Assembly: GCA_002771615.1 (NCBI GenBank)
Contig: PCSD01000094.1
Location: 1 to 30,645, forward strand
DNA length: 30,645 nucleotides
From: Candidatus Falkowbacteria bacterium CG23_combo_of_CG06-09_8_20_14_all_49_15
GTDB lineage: Bacteria; Patescibacteriota; Patescibacteriia; Patescibacteriales; UM-FILTER-48-10
Direction: 5' to 3'
Shown: one piece after another, positions 16,440 to 24,225 of the stretch
How positions within the stretch are numbered: the stretch's first letter is position 1
Layout of the letters: every line of letters begins with the position of its first letter
The notes under the pieces: generated by a model
What the model saw: only the letters and a program-made list of their open reading frames with translations
Database searches by the model: none
Told to the model about the DNA's origin: nothing
Program-made: the position numbers and the translations under genes

Positions 16440-17405
16440 ATGTCCAATTTTGAAAAAATCTCCGATAATATCCAAGCGGTAAAAATCGGCGGTAGTGAGC
16501 TGGATGAAAAGATCATCTGGCTGAATGTTGTCCGCGCGGGCCGGCCGGAAATTGAATATTTGCGCAAAAATTTTGGCTTTGATTTGAAATCACTCCGCGC
16601 CACCCTGTCTACTTCCCTGGCGGAACGTTCAATTTTTGAATTTCTGGATAACGGCTACATATTTATTATCCTCCATTATCCGCGTCTGGCTGATGGCCAA
16701 ATCAGCACCGCGGAAATTGATTTTTTCCTTGGCCGTAACATCTTGGTGTCCGTCCATAATAATGAACTGAAAGCGGTCAATGATCTGTTCAATTACCGCA
16801 AAAAAGAAAATAGCGCCTCATTTTCCGGCCAACGCGGTCATGAGGCGTTTTTATTTGCGGAAATCCTGGAAAAACTGGCCCATCATGTCTACGAAATAAT
16901 CGACCGGCATAGCTCCGTAATCAAGCAGATTGAACAAACGATATTCGCTTCCCAGCAAAAAAAAGCAGTGACGGAAATATTAAATCTACGCCGCAATATC
17001 ATCAATTGCCGGCGCATCATGCAAGGGCACAAAGATATCCTGGCCTCATTCCTGGCTTCCCCCTTTGTGAAAAACGCCCCGGACCGCCAGGAACCATTTG
17101 TCCATCTGATCGAGCATGCGAAAAACATCTGGAAAATCCTGGAAAACCAAAACGAGATAATCAATGTCCTGAACAGCACCAACGAATCACTGCTGAATTT
17201 CCGCCTTAGCGACACCATGAAAACCCTGACGGTCTTCTCGGTAATGATTTTTCCGCTGACTTTGGTCGCCGCGATTTTCAGCATGCAAACAAAAAGCGGC
17301 ATGCCCTTTCTTGACCAACCGAATAATTTTTGGCTGGTCATAATCTTAATGGCCTTAAGCGGTGTTGCCATGATCTGGTATTTCAAAAGGAAAAAGTGGC
17401 TTTAG
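16440..17405 (+). CDS. corA: CorA-family divalent cation channel with altered selectivity motif
   Basis: CorA proteins are pentameric channels moving Mg2+ (sometimes Co2+, Ni2+ or Zn2+) across the inner membrane. The 321-aa product has the large cytoplasmic funnel, including the long helix around IIDRHSSVIKQIEQTIFASQ and the segment NLRRNIINCRRIM. Two C-terminal membrane helices follow: TLTVFSVMIFPLTLVAAIF and NFWLVIILMALSGVAMIWYF. It ends with the basic KRKKWL typical of the family. Where CorA normally has YGMN at the end of the first helix, this protein reads FSMQ, followed by TKSGMPFLDQP. The start is set by the promoter at 16386-16414. The stop lies inside a terminator hairpin. Confidence 0.9.
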   Translation: MSNFEKISDNIQAVKIGGSELDEKIIWLNVVRAGRPEIEYLRKNFGFDLKSLRATLSTSLAERSIFEFLDNGYIFIILHYPRLADGQISTAEIDFFLGRNILVSVHNNELKAVNDLFNYRKKENSASFSGQRGHEAFLFAEILEKLAHHVYEIIDRHSSVIKQIEQTIFASQQKKAVTEILNLRRNIINCRRIMQGHKDILASFLASPFVKNAPDRQEPFVHLIEHAKNIWKILENQNEIINVLNSTNESLLNFRLSDTMKTLTVFSVMIFPLTLVAAIFSMQTKSGMPFLDQPNNFWLVIILMALSGVAMIWYFKRKKWL

Positions 17406-17416
17406 CCGCTTTTTTT
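17395..17416 (+). terminator. Terminator overlapping the end of corA
   Basis: Stem AGTGGC/GCCGCT (one G-T wobble, loop TTTA) at 17395-17410 is followed by seven T's. The corA stop codon (17403-17405) is within the hairpin. It separates corA from the following GAF gene. Confidence 0.75.
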
Positions 17417-17456
17417 GATATAAATCGTTCTTTAACAAAAGAAAGGAGGTCAGACT

Positions 17457-18563
17457 ATGCCAGCCAGCCAGTATAAAGGCCAGCCGGATCTAAACAGCAA
17501 CGGCGGTAAACGGGTGGAAGAAGTGGTAATTGACGTTTTTATGCGCGTCTTAACGAATCTGCGCGGCCACAACCAAGGCGTGGTTATGTGCGCGGCCAAT
17601 GGCATTTATACCATCATTTTCGCCGTGCCGGCTGATAGTCTGCGCCACGGCCTGTTCCAAAAAGGAGAAATCGCGCCGGACAGCGGCAGTAAAAAAATGC
17701 TTTTAGCCGATGCTTGCCAATTAAAAAAAACGATTATCGTCCAAGACGCGATCAATGACCAGCGGGTGGAATACATGCGTGACCATATCCGGAACAAACA
17801 AATCAGATCAGTCGCGGTTTATCCGGCTTTTTTCCGTGAACTGACCTATTTGTCGGTCATTGACAAAGTCGCGCCCAGCGAGCCGGGTTTTTGTAAAGAA
17901 GAAATCGTCATTATGGAGCGCTGTTCAGCCATCCTGCAAAGCGATCTGGCCAAAATGTCCTACCGCCTGCGCAATAGCCGAACGGGTGAAAAAGCCAACG
18001 GCCAGAATACTTTAAAAGGGATTATCAACCATTATTTGCGGAACCGGACGCCGGTCATCGGCGGGCTGGCGAAAAGGCTCTATGAAAACGGCACTTTGAG
18101 CGAAGAGCAAAAAAAACGCTATGCCCAGCTAATCATGAGCGAAATCGCAATATTTGAAAATGATCTCTTGGATTTGAGCGAATTTCTCTCTCTGGAAGAC
18201 GGTTCGGCCATCGGTTCGGTTGATCTGGCCGATTGCCTGCGCTTGATCTCCGGCGGATTGACAATGGACGGAAGCGTAAAAATTAGCCAAGGCTGTCCCG
18301 AAATAGTGGAGTGGCCGCTCCGGGAAATAAATTTTATTGTCAGCCAAATGGCCAAATATCTGGCCGACAACAGCAAAGGCGCCATCGCGGTCAGGGCTGA
18401 TTGCGCGGAGGGGAAAATCGCGATTGAAATCGCAAACGACGCTTTCGCGCCCTACAAGGATACCGACATCAAGCTGAACATTATCAAGTATGTGGTGGAG
18501 CACCGCCTGGACGGAGCATTCCAATTATCCAAAGATTGCCTGGTAATTCTTCTGCCCTGTTAA
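17457..18563 (+). CDS. GAF sensor protein with a degenerate histidine-kinase core
   Basis: Residues about 15-165 look like a GAF sensor domain (VIDVFMRVLTNLRGHNQGVV, then IIVQDAINDQRVEYMRD and IRSVAVYPAFFRELTYLSVI). Residues 180-245 resemble a dimerisation/phosphoacceptor helix pair, with H192 in NHYLRNRTPVIGG, close to the H-box pattern. Residues 285-366 resemble the HATPase fold (LREINFIVSQMAKYLADNSK, IKLNIIKYVVEHRLDGAFQL). However, the N-box asparagine and the glycine-rich DxGxG and GxG ATP motifs are missing. It is therefore probably a non-catalytic kinase relative. It is soluble, and no response regulator is adjacent. The start has AAGGAGGT 7 bases upstream, unusually strong for this window. 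Confidence 0.75.
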   Translation: MPASQYKGQPDLNSNGGKRVEEVVIDVFMRVLTNLRGHNQGVVMCAANGIYTIIFAVPADSLRHGLFQKGEIAPDSGSKKMLLADACQLKKTIIVQDAINDQRVEYMRDHIRNKQIRSVAVYPAFFRELTYLSVIDKVAPSEPGFCKEEIVIMERCSAILQSDLAKMSYRLRNSRTGEKANGQNTLKGIINHYLRNRTPVIGGLAKRLYENGTLSEEQKKRYAQLIMSEIAIFENDLLDLSEFLSLEDGSAIGSVDLADCLRLISGGLTMDGSVKISQGCPEIVEWPLREINFIVSQMAKYLADNSKGAIAVRADCAEGKIAIEIANDAFAPYKDTDIKLNIIKYVVEHRLDGAFQLSKDCLVILLPC

Positions 18564-18586
18564 AAAACCTTTCTTTCCAACCAACA

Positions 18587-18621
18587 AGCGGTTAACAATA
18601 AATGTTAACCGCTATTTTTTT
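18587..18621 (+). terminator. Strong terminator after the GAF gene
   Basis: A perfect 11-bp stem (18587-18597 with 18603-18613, loop ATAAA) is followed by A and then seven T's, 24 bases past the stop. The rest of the 240-bp gap to the convergent dus gene (18622-18803) holds no gene or terminator that I can support. Confidence 0.92.
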
Positions 18622-18803
18622 CGTCCGGAAAAAATGGTTTCAGTCTAAAATCTAACGCGGCACTTTGAGATTAATATGCGCGGTAAAACTTGTCTATTTT
18701 CTATTTATTCCGATAAATATTTGTTCAAAACTATTAATTACTAATTACGGCTCGGTATTTTTTAAATTGTTATGCGCTTAATTTTGACATTGGAAACGTT
18801 GTG

Positions 18804-19850
18804 TTAGATGCGAGCGGCCAACAGATGTTTAGAATTCTTAATGGCTTTCAATAAGGCTGGCCAATCCGAGCAAGCCATCAGGTTGGCTCTGATTTTTCCG
18901 GCCGTGCGTTCGCCCCGGCAATAGGCGCAAAGATGCTTGCGGATTTCCAGCGAATCGCTCTCACCGTTCGCCGCCGCCAAGCGGGCCTGTTCCAACATCA
19001 CCGCGGCTTTTTCCGGCCAGGAAAGATGGATTTCTTTTTGGCTTTTTAACTCCTGAAAAAACCAAGGGCGGCCCAGAGCGCCGCGGGCAATGCCCAGGCC
19101 GTCCGCCCGGCTTTGGCGCAGAGCCGCGTTGGCACCGGCCAAATCCAAAATCCCGCCGTTAGCCAGGATGACGCCGGGAAAACAGTTCCGCGCCGATCTG
19201 ACCATCTCAAGATCAACCGGTCCATTGTGCCCTTGGCTCATGGTCCGGCCGTGGATTATGACCGCCGCCAAAGGCAGATCGGATAAATAATCAAGAAAAA
19301 CCAAGGCATCCGTCCGTCCCACGCGCGCCCGGATTTTAATTGACACCGGCCGATCCGTGGACGCGCAAACCGCTTTGACGATCTCCCGGGCGATTTTTTT
19401 ATTATCCATCAAGACCGCGCCGGCGCCCTGTTTCACCACCTTGCGGACCGGACAGCCAAAATTGATATCAAAACCGTCCGGCGGCAAGCGGCGGTGCGAC
19501 CGCGATCCGCGCCCGCTGACGGCCGCAGGCAAACCATGGCGGATAATCAGGGCGATAGCGGCCTGAAAATGTTGCGGCTGGGCGCCGAACAATTGCACCA
19601 CATACGGCCTTTCCCGCGGCGCGGACGCCAACAAGCGCAAGGTATTCTCCGGCTGAAAAGTCAAAGCGGCGGCGCTCGCCATTTCGGAATAAACGATATC
19701 AGCGCCAAACGATTTGCAGACCTGCCGGAAAGGGCTGTCTGTCCAGCCGGCCATCGGCGCCAAAGCAAAAATCGGCCGGCCAGCCGATTTCAAGTCCGTC
19801 CAAAAATTATCAGCCTTGACTGTTTGACGGTTTTTCTTGATCCGCGTCAT
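18804..19850 (-). CDS. dus: tRNA-dihydrouridine synthase
   Basis: This FMN enzyme reduces uridines in the tRNA D-loop to dihydrouridine using NAD(P)H. The TIM-barrel start FALAPMAGWTDSPFRQVCKS binds FMN. DINFGCPVRKVVKQGAGAVL carries the catalytic Cys (C133). SIKIRARVG and VIIHGRTMSQGHNGP give the phosphate and RNA contacts, and ILANGGILD and GLGIARGALGRPWFF complete the barrel. The closest subgroup is DusB-like. An insertion of about 18 arginine/serine-rich residues (about 107-126) sits just before the catalytic loop. It starts 102 bp after the cysS stop and is probably cotranscribed with it. No Shine-Dalgarno is visible. Confidence 0.94.
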   Translation of the reverse strand: MTRIKKNRQTVKADNFWTDLKSAGRPIFALAPMAGWTDSPFRQVCKSFGADIVYSEMASAAALTFQPENTLRLLASAPRERPYVVQLFGAQPQHFQAAIALIIRHGLPAAVSGRGSRSHRRLPPDGFDINFGCPVRKVVKQGAGAVLMDNKKIAREIVKAVCASTDRPVSIKIRARVGRTDALVFLDYLSDLPLAAVIIHGRTMSQGHNGPVDLEMVRSARNCFPGVILANGGILDLAGANAALRQSRADGLGIARGALGRPWFFQELKSQKEIHLSWPEKAAVMLEQARLAAANGESDSLEIRKHLCAYCRGERTAGKIRANLMACSDWPALLKAIKNSKHLLAARI

Positions 19851-19952
19851 CGTGTTTTTTTGCTAATATTTATGCTTGGCCTGCGCTTCTTAGCCTCAGG
19901 AATATTAATAAATTTGATCCGGGCATACGGATCGGGACATAACGGCCAAAAA

Positions 19953-21353
19953 TTATCTTTTGAATATTTTCTGGCCGTCCTTTTGGTCCGCCACTTCATA
20001 ACCCATATCTTCCAGCTGGCGCCGCAATTCATCAGACCGTCCGAAATCCTTTTTTCTTCTGGCCTCCTCGCGCTCGCGCGCCAGAGCCTGCACCGCAGGC
20101 GATATTTCATCTTCCTGGCCGCTGATCCCCAGGCCGAGTACGCGGTCAAAATCAAGCCAAAGGGCAAGCTTCACAGCGGCGGGCAGTTCGCTTTTTAGCA
20201 TTTCCTGGGCAACGGCCAGGGCTTTGGGCGTATTCAAATCGTCATTAATCGCCCGCTGGAAATCTGCCTGGAAATTCCGGCCAGACGCGTGTCCGCCGTC
20301 CGGACCTTCAGGCCCGGTCGACTTTATTTCTCTGATCTGCCGGCGCAAATGCAGGAAACTTTGGCTGGCATTGGCCAGTGATTCCTCGCTGTATTCCATG
20401 GGCTTGCGGTAATGCGTCTGTAAAGCCGCGAAACGATAAGCCAAGGGCGGAAGATTTTTCTGACGCAATGAATTGTCCAAAGTCAAAAAATTTCCGGCGC
20501 TTTTGGCCATTTTTTTTCCGCCCGTAATATTCAAAAATTCGTTATGCAGCCAATAATTGAAAAATTTCCGGCCATAAGCCGCTTCGTATTGCGCGATCTC
20601 ATTGGTGTGGTGGACATTGATATGGTCAACCCCGCCGCAATGGATATCCCTCATTTCCTTGAGCCCGAGCGCGCTCATGACCGAGCATTCCAGGTGCCAG
20701 CCGGGAAATCCGATCCCCCAAAGACTTGGCCATTCCATCTGCCTCTTTTCTCCGCGGGGAGAAAATTTCCATAAAGCGAAGTCCGTCGGATGTTTCTTCT
20801 CTTGGTTTTTTTCCACTCTCGCCCCCTCTTTCAAAGTTTCCAAATCCAAATGCGATAAACGGCCATAAGCCGGGAAGCGGCTGGTATCAAAATAAATGCC
20901 GTCGCTGGTTTTATAGGTAAAGCCTTTCTCTTCCAGGATCTTGACCAAGGCGATCTGCTCAGTGATCGTTTCCGTCGCTTTAAGCCAAACATCAGGCTCA
21001 ATGATATTCAAGGCTTGCAGATCTTTTTTAAAGGCATCCGTATAGAAAGCCGCGATTTCCCAAATATTTTTTTTATCCGCCCGCGCTTTTTTTTCCATCT
21101 TGTCTTCACCCATATCCATGTCGCCGGTCAAATGGCCGACATCGGTGATATTCATCACATGTCTGACCTGGTAGCCGTTATAAAGAAGGACCCGTTTTAA
21201 GACATCTTCAAAAATATAGGCGCGTAGATTGCCCAAATGGGCGTAGTTATAAACAGTCGGCCCGCAGGTATAAAGTCCGGCATGATCAGGAATGATCGGT
21301 TTGAATTCTTCTTTTTTCCGGCTTAAAGTATTATAGAAAATAAGTTTTTCCAT
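19953..21353 (-). CDS. cysS: Cysteinyl-tRNA synthetase
   Basis: A class I synthetase that charges tRNA-Cys. The zinc-binding Cys C30 is in LYTCGPTVYN and is followed by the HIGH-type signature HLGN at 39-42. Further zinc ligands are in HLECSVMS and in DIHCGGVDHINVHHTNE. The KMSKS-type loop reads KKMAKSAGN. The C-terminal DALR-type helical domain ends with ALAREREEARRKKDFGRSDE and LEDMGYEVADQKDG, typical of the family. At 466 aa it is full length. A promoter lies about 150-180 bp upstream, giving a leader of about 140 nt that contains a possible 21-codon ORF. Confidence 0.97.
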   Translation of the reverse strand: MEKLIFYNTLSRKKEEFKPIIPDHAGLYTCGPTVYNYAHLGNLRAYIFEDVLKRVLLYNGYQVRHVMNITDVGHLTGDMDMGEDKMEKKARADKKNIWEIAAFYTDAFKKDLQALNIIEPDVWLKATETITEQIALVKILEEKGFTYKTSDGIYFDTSRFPAYGRLSHLDLETLKEGARVEKNQEKKHPTDFALWKFSPRGEKRQMEWPSLWGIGFPGWHLECSVMSALGLKEMRDIHCGGVDHINVHHTNEIAQYEAAYGRKFFNYWLHNEFLNITGGKKMAKSAGNFLTLDNSLRQKNLPPLAYRFAALQTHYRKPMEYSEESLANASQSFLHLRRQIREIKSTGPEGPDGGHASGRNFQADFQRAINDDLNTPKALAVAQEMLKSELPAAVKLALWLDFDRVLGLGISGQEDEISPAVQALAREREEARRKKDFGRSDELRRQLEDMGYEVADQKDGQKIFKR

Positions 21354-21503
21354 AGTATGTATTACTTATTTGCCTTAGCTGTTGTTATTTGGTTAATGAC
21401 CTATCCTGATTCGCCAATTAATTTCTTTTTTACCAAACAATACCAGCGCCAGGACAGGCTGATCATATTTAAAAATTTCCTATATGCTATACGTATAATT
21501 TGA

Positions 21504-21532
21504 TTTATACAATAATTATCTTGAATAATCAA
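21504..21532 (-). promoter_or_regulatory. Promoter of cysS
   Basis: Minus-strand TTGATT (21532-21527), 17-bp spacer, TATAAA (21509-21504). It lies immediately after the terminator that closes the dcw operon, so cysS starts a new unit with a leader of about 140 nt. Confidence 0.6.
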
Positions 21533-21539
21533 GAGTAAT

Positions 21540-21566
21540 AAAAAAGAGGACCAATTAAGGCCCTCT
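21540..21566 (-). terminator. Terminator closing the dcw operon
   Basis: On the minus strand an 8-bp stem (AGAGGGCC/GGTCCTCT with one G-T pair, loop TTAATT) is followed by six T's. It lies 15 bases past the stop of the small secreted protein. Confidence 0.85.
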
Positions 21567-21580
21567 ACGGATTCAAATCC

Positions 21581-21970
21581 CTAGTTTAACAAATCTTCCA
21601 GGGATAAGGATTTAATAAAAATGTAATCTCCTTCTTTATCCGGCTGAAAGTAATCAACCGTAAAGTCACCTTCGTCGGTCAAATAAACGATGACCAAATC
21701 TTTTCCTTTGGTTTTTTGGTCTGAGGGCGGAAAAGGATTGGACGGTTGATAATTTAGCTCAAGAAGGCGGCTGGCAATCTTGGCGGCCGCGGCAATTTCC
21801 TGATGTTTTTGGAAATGAAAATCAAAAATGATATTAGGCCGCAAGCCATGGTATTCGTAATAGGCGGTAAAACTGATACTTTTCATTTTCTCTTCTCCTT
21901 GGGCATTCACGAAAGATCCGATTAATAAGAACGCGGCCAATACAATCAACCTAAACAATGATTTTGCCAT
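21581..21970 (-). CDS. Small secreted protein of unknown function
   Basis: The 129-aa product has a classical signal peptide: MAKSLFRLIVLAAFLLIGSF with cleavage likely after VNAQG (about residue 24). The mature part is a small mixed alpha/beta domain with no cysteines (KSISFTAYYEYHGLRPNIIF, then LVIVYLTDEGDFTVDYFQPD). I do not recognise the family. It is the last gene before a terminator, 14 bp after the cysteine synthase. An AAGGAGGG ribosome binding site lies 5-6 bases before the ATG, one of the few strong ones here, so it may be made at a higher level than its operon neighbours. Confidence 0.8.
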   Translation of the reverse strand: MAKSLFRLIVLAAFLLIGSFVNAQGEEKMKSISFTAYYEYHGLRPNIIFDFHFQKHQEIAAAAKIASRLLELNYQPSNPFPPSDQKTKGKDLVIVYLTDEGDFTVDYFQPDKEGDYIFIKSLSLEDLLN

Positions 21971-21984
21971 TTTTACCCTCCTTT

Positions 21985-22887
21985 TTATCTTTTATTAAAG
22001 AATAATTCCGTGCTTAAATATTTTTCACCCCGATCCGGAAAAATTGTTACTATATTACCACTTTTTATCTTTTTGGCAAGCTTCAAAGCCGCGGTCATGG
22101 CCGCCCCGGAACTCATGCCGACAAAGATACCCTCTAACCGGATAATACGCCGCGCCATGGCGTGAGCCTCCGCGGTCTTAACCTTGAACACGCCATCCAG
22201 CTTATCCCGCTCATAAATGGCCGGCACGATGGCGTCTTGCATATTTTTCAGCCCTTGGATATAGTGCCCGCTTTGCGGTTCGGCGCTGTAAATTTTGACT
22301 TTCGGGTTATACTTCCGCAAATAGGCCGCCACGCCCATTAAAGTGCCGGAAGTGCCGATGGCGGAGACAAAATAATCCACCTGGCCGTTCATCTGGTGCC
22401 AGATCTCCTGAGCCGTCCCTTCGTAATGCGCGATTTTATTATACTCGTTGGAAAACTGATCGGGGCAAAAATATTTTTCCGGTTCGGCGGCCAGCAATTC
22501 CCGGACTTTCAAGATTGCTCCGTCCGTGCCGGTCCGGCCGGGCGTGAGGAATAAATCCGCGCCAAAAGCGCGGATCATATTTTTCCTTTCCTCGGAGACA
22601 GCCTCACTCATGATGATTTTCACACGATAGCCTTTCACTGCTCCGATCATCGCGAGCGCGATGCCCGTATTTCCGGAAGTCGCTTCCAAAAGCACCTTTT
22701 TTTTGTTCAAGCGGCCGCTGGCTTCCCCTTCTTCAATCATTTTCATGACAACGCGGTCCTTGATGCTGCCGCCCGGATTAACTCCTTCAATTTTCGCGAA
22801 CAAACCGGTTTTTTTACCCGCCCAAAGCCGGTTGATTTTAACCAAAGGCGTCTGGCCGATCGTCTGCAGAATATTTTGGTAGATCAT
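21985..22887 (-). CDS. cysM: Cysteine synthase, CysM-like
   Basis: A PLP enzyme that makes L-cysteine from an activated serine (O-acetyl- or O-phosphoserine) and sulfide. PLP-binding Lys43 is in NPGGSIKDR. The substrate loop LEATSGNTGIALAMIGAVKG, the phosphate loop AIGTSGTLMG and GIFVGMSSGAA are intact. Several stretches (EATSGNTGIALAMI, DRGEKYLSTELF) read closer to CysM than CysK. The substrate cannot be fixed from sequence, and a cystathionine-beta-synthase-type role is possible but less likely. At 300 aa it is full length for the catalytic domain. It starts 3 bp after murF, so it is translationally tied to the dcw operon, and it lies one unit away from cysS. Confidence 0.9.
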   Translation of the reverse strand: MIYQNILQTIGQTPLVKINRLWAGKKTGLFAKIEGVNPGGSIKDRVVMKMIEEGEASGRLNKKKVLLEATSGNTGIALAMIGAVKGYRVKIIMSEAVSEERKNMIRAFGADLFLTPGRTGTDGAILKVRELLAAEPEKYFCPDQFSNEYNKIAHYEGTAQEIWHQMNGQVDYFVSAIGTSGTLMGVAAYLRKYNPKVKIYSAEPQSGHYIQGLKNMQDAIVPAIYERDKLDGVFKVKTAEAHAMARRIIRLEGIFVGMSSGAAMTAALKLAKKIKSGNIVTIFPDRGEKYLSTELFFNKR

Positions 22888-22890
22888 ATT

Positions 22891-24198
22891 TTATTTTTCT
22901 TGCCACTCCTTTTCCTGGCGGACTAAACAGGCGGCGGCCTGCGCCGGTTCCGGCATCAGTCCTTTGACGATCTTCTCCATCCGCGCGCCCTGCGAGCCTT
23001 TGACATAAATAATATCGTTATTTTTCAACTCTCGCCATAAAAAGTCAAGGGCCTCGTCATGATTTTTAAAATGTAATAATTTTTTTTCCGGAAAACCTGA
23101 TCTTTGCGCGCCTTGGATATAATTACCGGCCAAATCTCCGATCGCGGCTAAAAAATCATATTCTAAATTCGCTACCAAAGCGCCGATTTTTTCATGTTCT
23201 TTTACTCTGTCCGGCCCAAGTTCCAGCATATCGCCCAAAACCGCGATTTTCCGGTATTTACGGCTGAAATTAGCGGCCGTATCCTCAAGACCGTTCGCCA
23301 TCGACAAAGGAGAAGCGTTATATGTGTCATCCACAATCAGGGAGCCATTCAGGCCAGCCAACAAATTCATCCGACCCTTAGGCGGCTTGAATTCTTTCAA
23401 GCCAATAGCGATTTCAATCAGATTCAAGCCGAAACTCACGCCAACTGCCGCTCCGGCCAAAGCGGCATAAACGGCGTTATGTCCGAAAAAACCCGGCAAA
23501 AAAACGGGGACAGCCGAACCTTTATGAATCAGCTTAAAACTGATGCCAATCTCATTTTCAAAGGCTTTAAGCCCGTTCTGTCCGCGCGGTCCCAGGCTAA
23601 AACGGATTTCTTTGGCCTGGAAATCCGTCTTGTCTTTCAAGCCGTAACTAAATATTCGGCCGGGATAATCTTTGGTAATCTCTTTGGCGAATATTGTATC
23701 GGCGTTTAATATCGCCTGTCCGTCCGGAATTAAATTGCGAAAAATTTTCTGTTTTTCATTTTTTATTTGTTCCAAGGTGCCGAAAAATTCCAAATGCGCC
23801 GGTCCGATAGCCGTGATCAACGCCACTCGCGTTCTGATAAAATCTGAAAAATAATCCAAATCGCCGGGATGATCAACACCCATTTCCAAAATTAATATTT
23901 GTGGATATTCGTCTTTCGGCCCGGTCAAGATGGCCCGAAAAATAATTTTAAGCCAGCCAAGCCAGGAATGTCCGGCCGATTCGGCGCCAATGATGGTCAA
24001 AGGGACGCCCAGTTCATTGTTGTAATTTTTTATGTTCCGGCGGACGGTAAAATGATTTTTTAAGACCGCATAAATCGCCTCTTTGGCGCTGGTTTTTCCG
24101 ACACTGCCGGTCAGACCGACGAGGCGCGGACGATGAGCGCGCAATTGCCGACGGGCGAGGATTTTTAAAACATATTTCAGGATTTTTTTCATATACAT
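22891..24198 (-). CDS. murF: UDP-MurNAc-tripeptide:D-Ala-D-Ala ligase (MurF), no N-terminal domain
   Basis: MurF adds D-Ala-D-Ala to the peptidoglycan precursor. The Mur-ligase P-loop GLTGSVGKTSAKEA is at 28-41, followed by NYNNELGVPLTIIGAE and ILEMGVDHPGDLDYFS, which carries the Mg-binding Glu. IVDDTYNASPLSMANGLEDT is the C-domain signature, and KGSQGARMEKIVKGL is the C-terminal basic motif. Most MurF proteins have about 100 residues before the P-loop that bind UDP; here there are only 27, mostly basic and amphipathic. The gene follows ftsI by 27 bp; murE, which normally lies between them, is absent from this window. Confidence 0.93.
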   Translation of the reverse strand: MYMKKILKYVLKILARRQLRAHRPRLVGLTGSVGKTSAKEAIYAVLKNHFTVRRNIKNYNNELGVPLTIIGAESAGHSWLGWLKIIFRAILTGPKDEYPQILILEMGVDHPGDLDYFSDFIRTRVALITAIGPAHLEFFGTLEQIKNEKQKIFRNLIPDGQAILNADTIFAKEITKDYPGRIFSYGLKDKTDFQAKEIRFSLGPRGQNGLKAFENEIGISFKLIHKGSAVPVFLPGFFGHNAVYAALAGAAVGVSFGLNLIEIAIGLKEFKPPKGRMNLLAGLNGSLIVDDTYNASPLSMANGLEDTAANFSRKYRKIAVLGDMLELGPDRVKEHEKIGALVANLEYDFLAAIGDLAGNYIQGAQRSGFPEKKLLHFKNHDEALDFLWRELKNNDIIYVKGSQGARMEKIVKGLMPEPAQAAACLVRQEKEWQEK

Positions 24199-24225
24199 AT
24201 AATTATTTTCTGAAAAAAAATCTCA

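Noticed and set aside
18622..18803. Possible gene between the GAF terminator and dus
   Set aside because: Only frames of about 20 codons, AT-rich, with no ribosome binding site.
19494..20198. 234-codon plus-strand frame
   Set aside because: Antisense to both dus and cysS, whose motifs are intact; composition is that of a shadow.
21566..21585. GGATTCAAATCC resembling a tRNA T-arm
   Set aside because: No acceptor, D-arm or anticodon stem can be folded around it.
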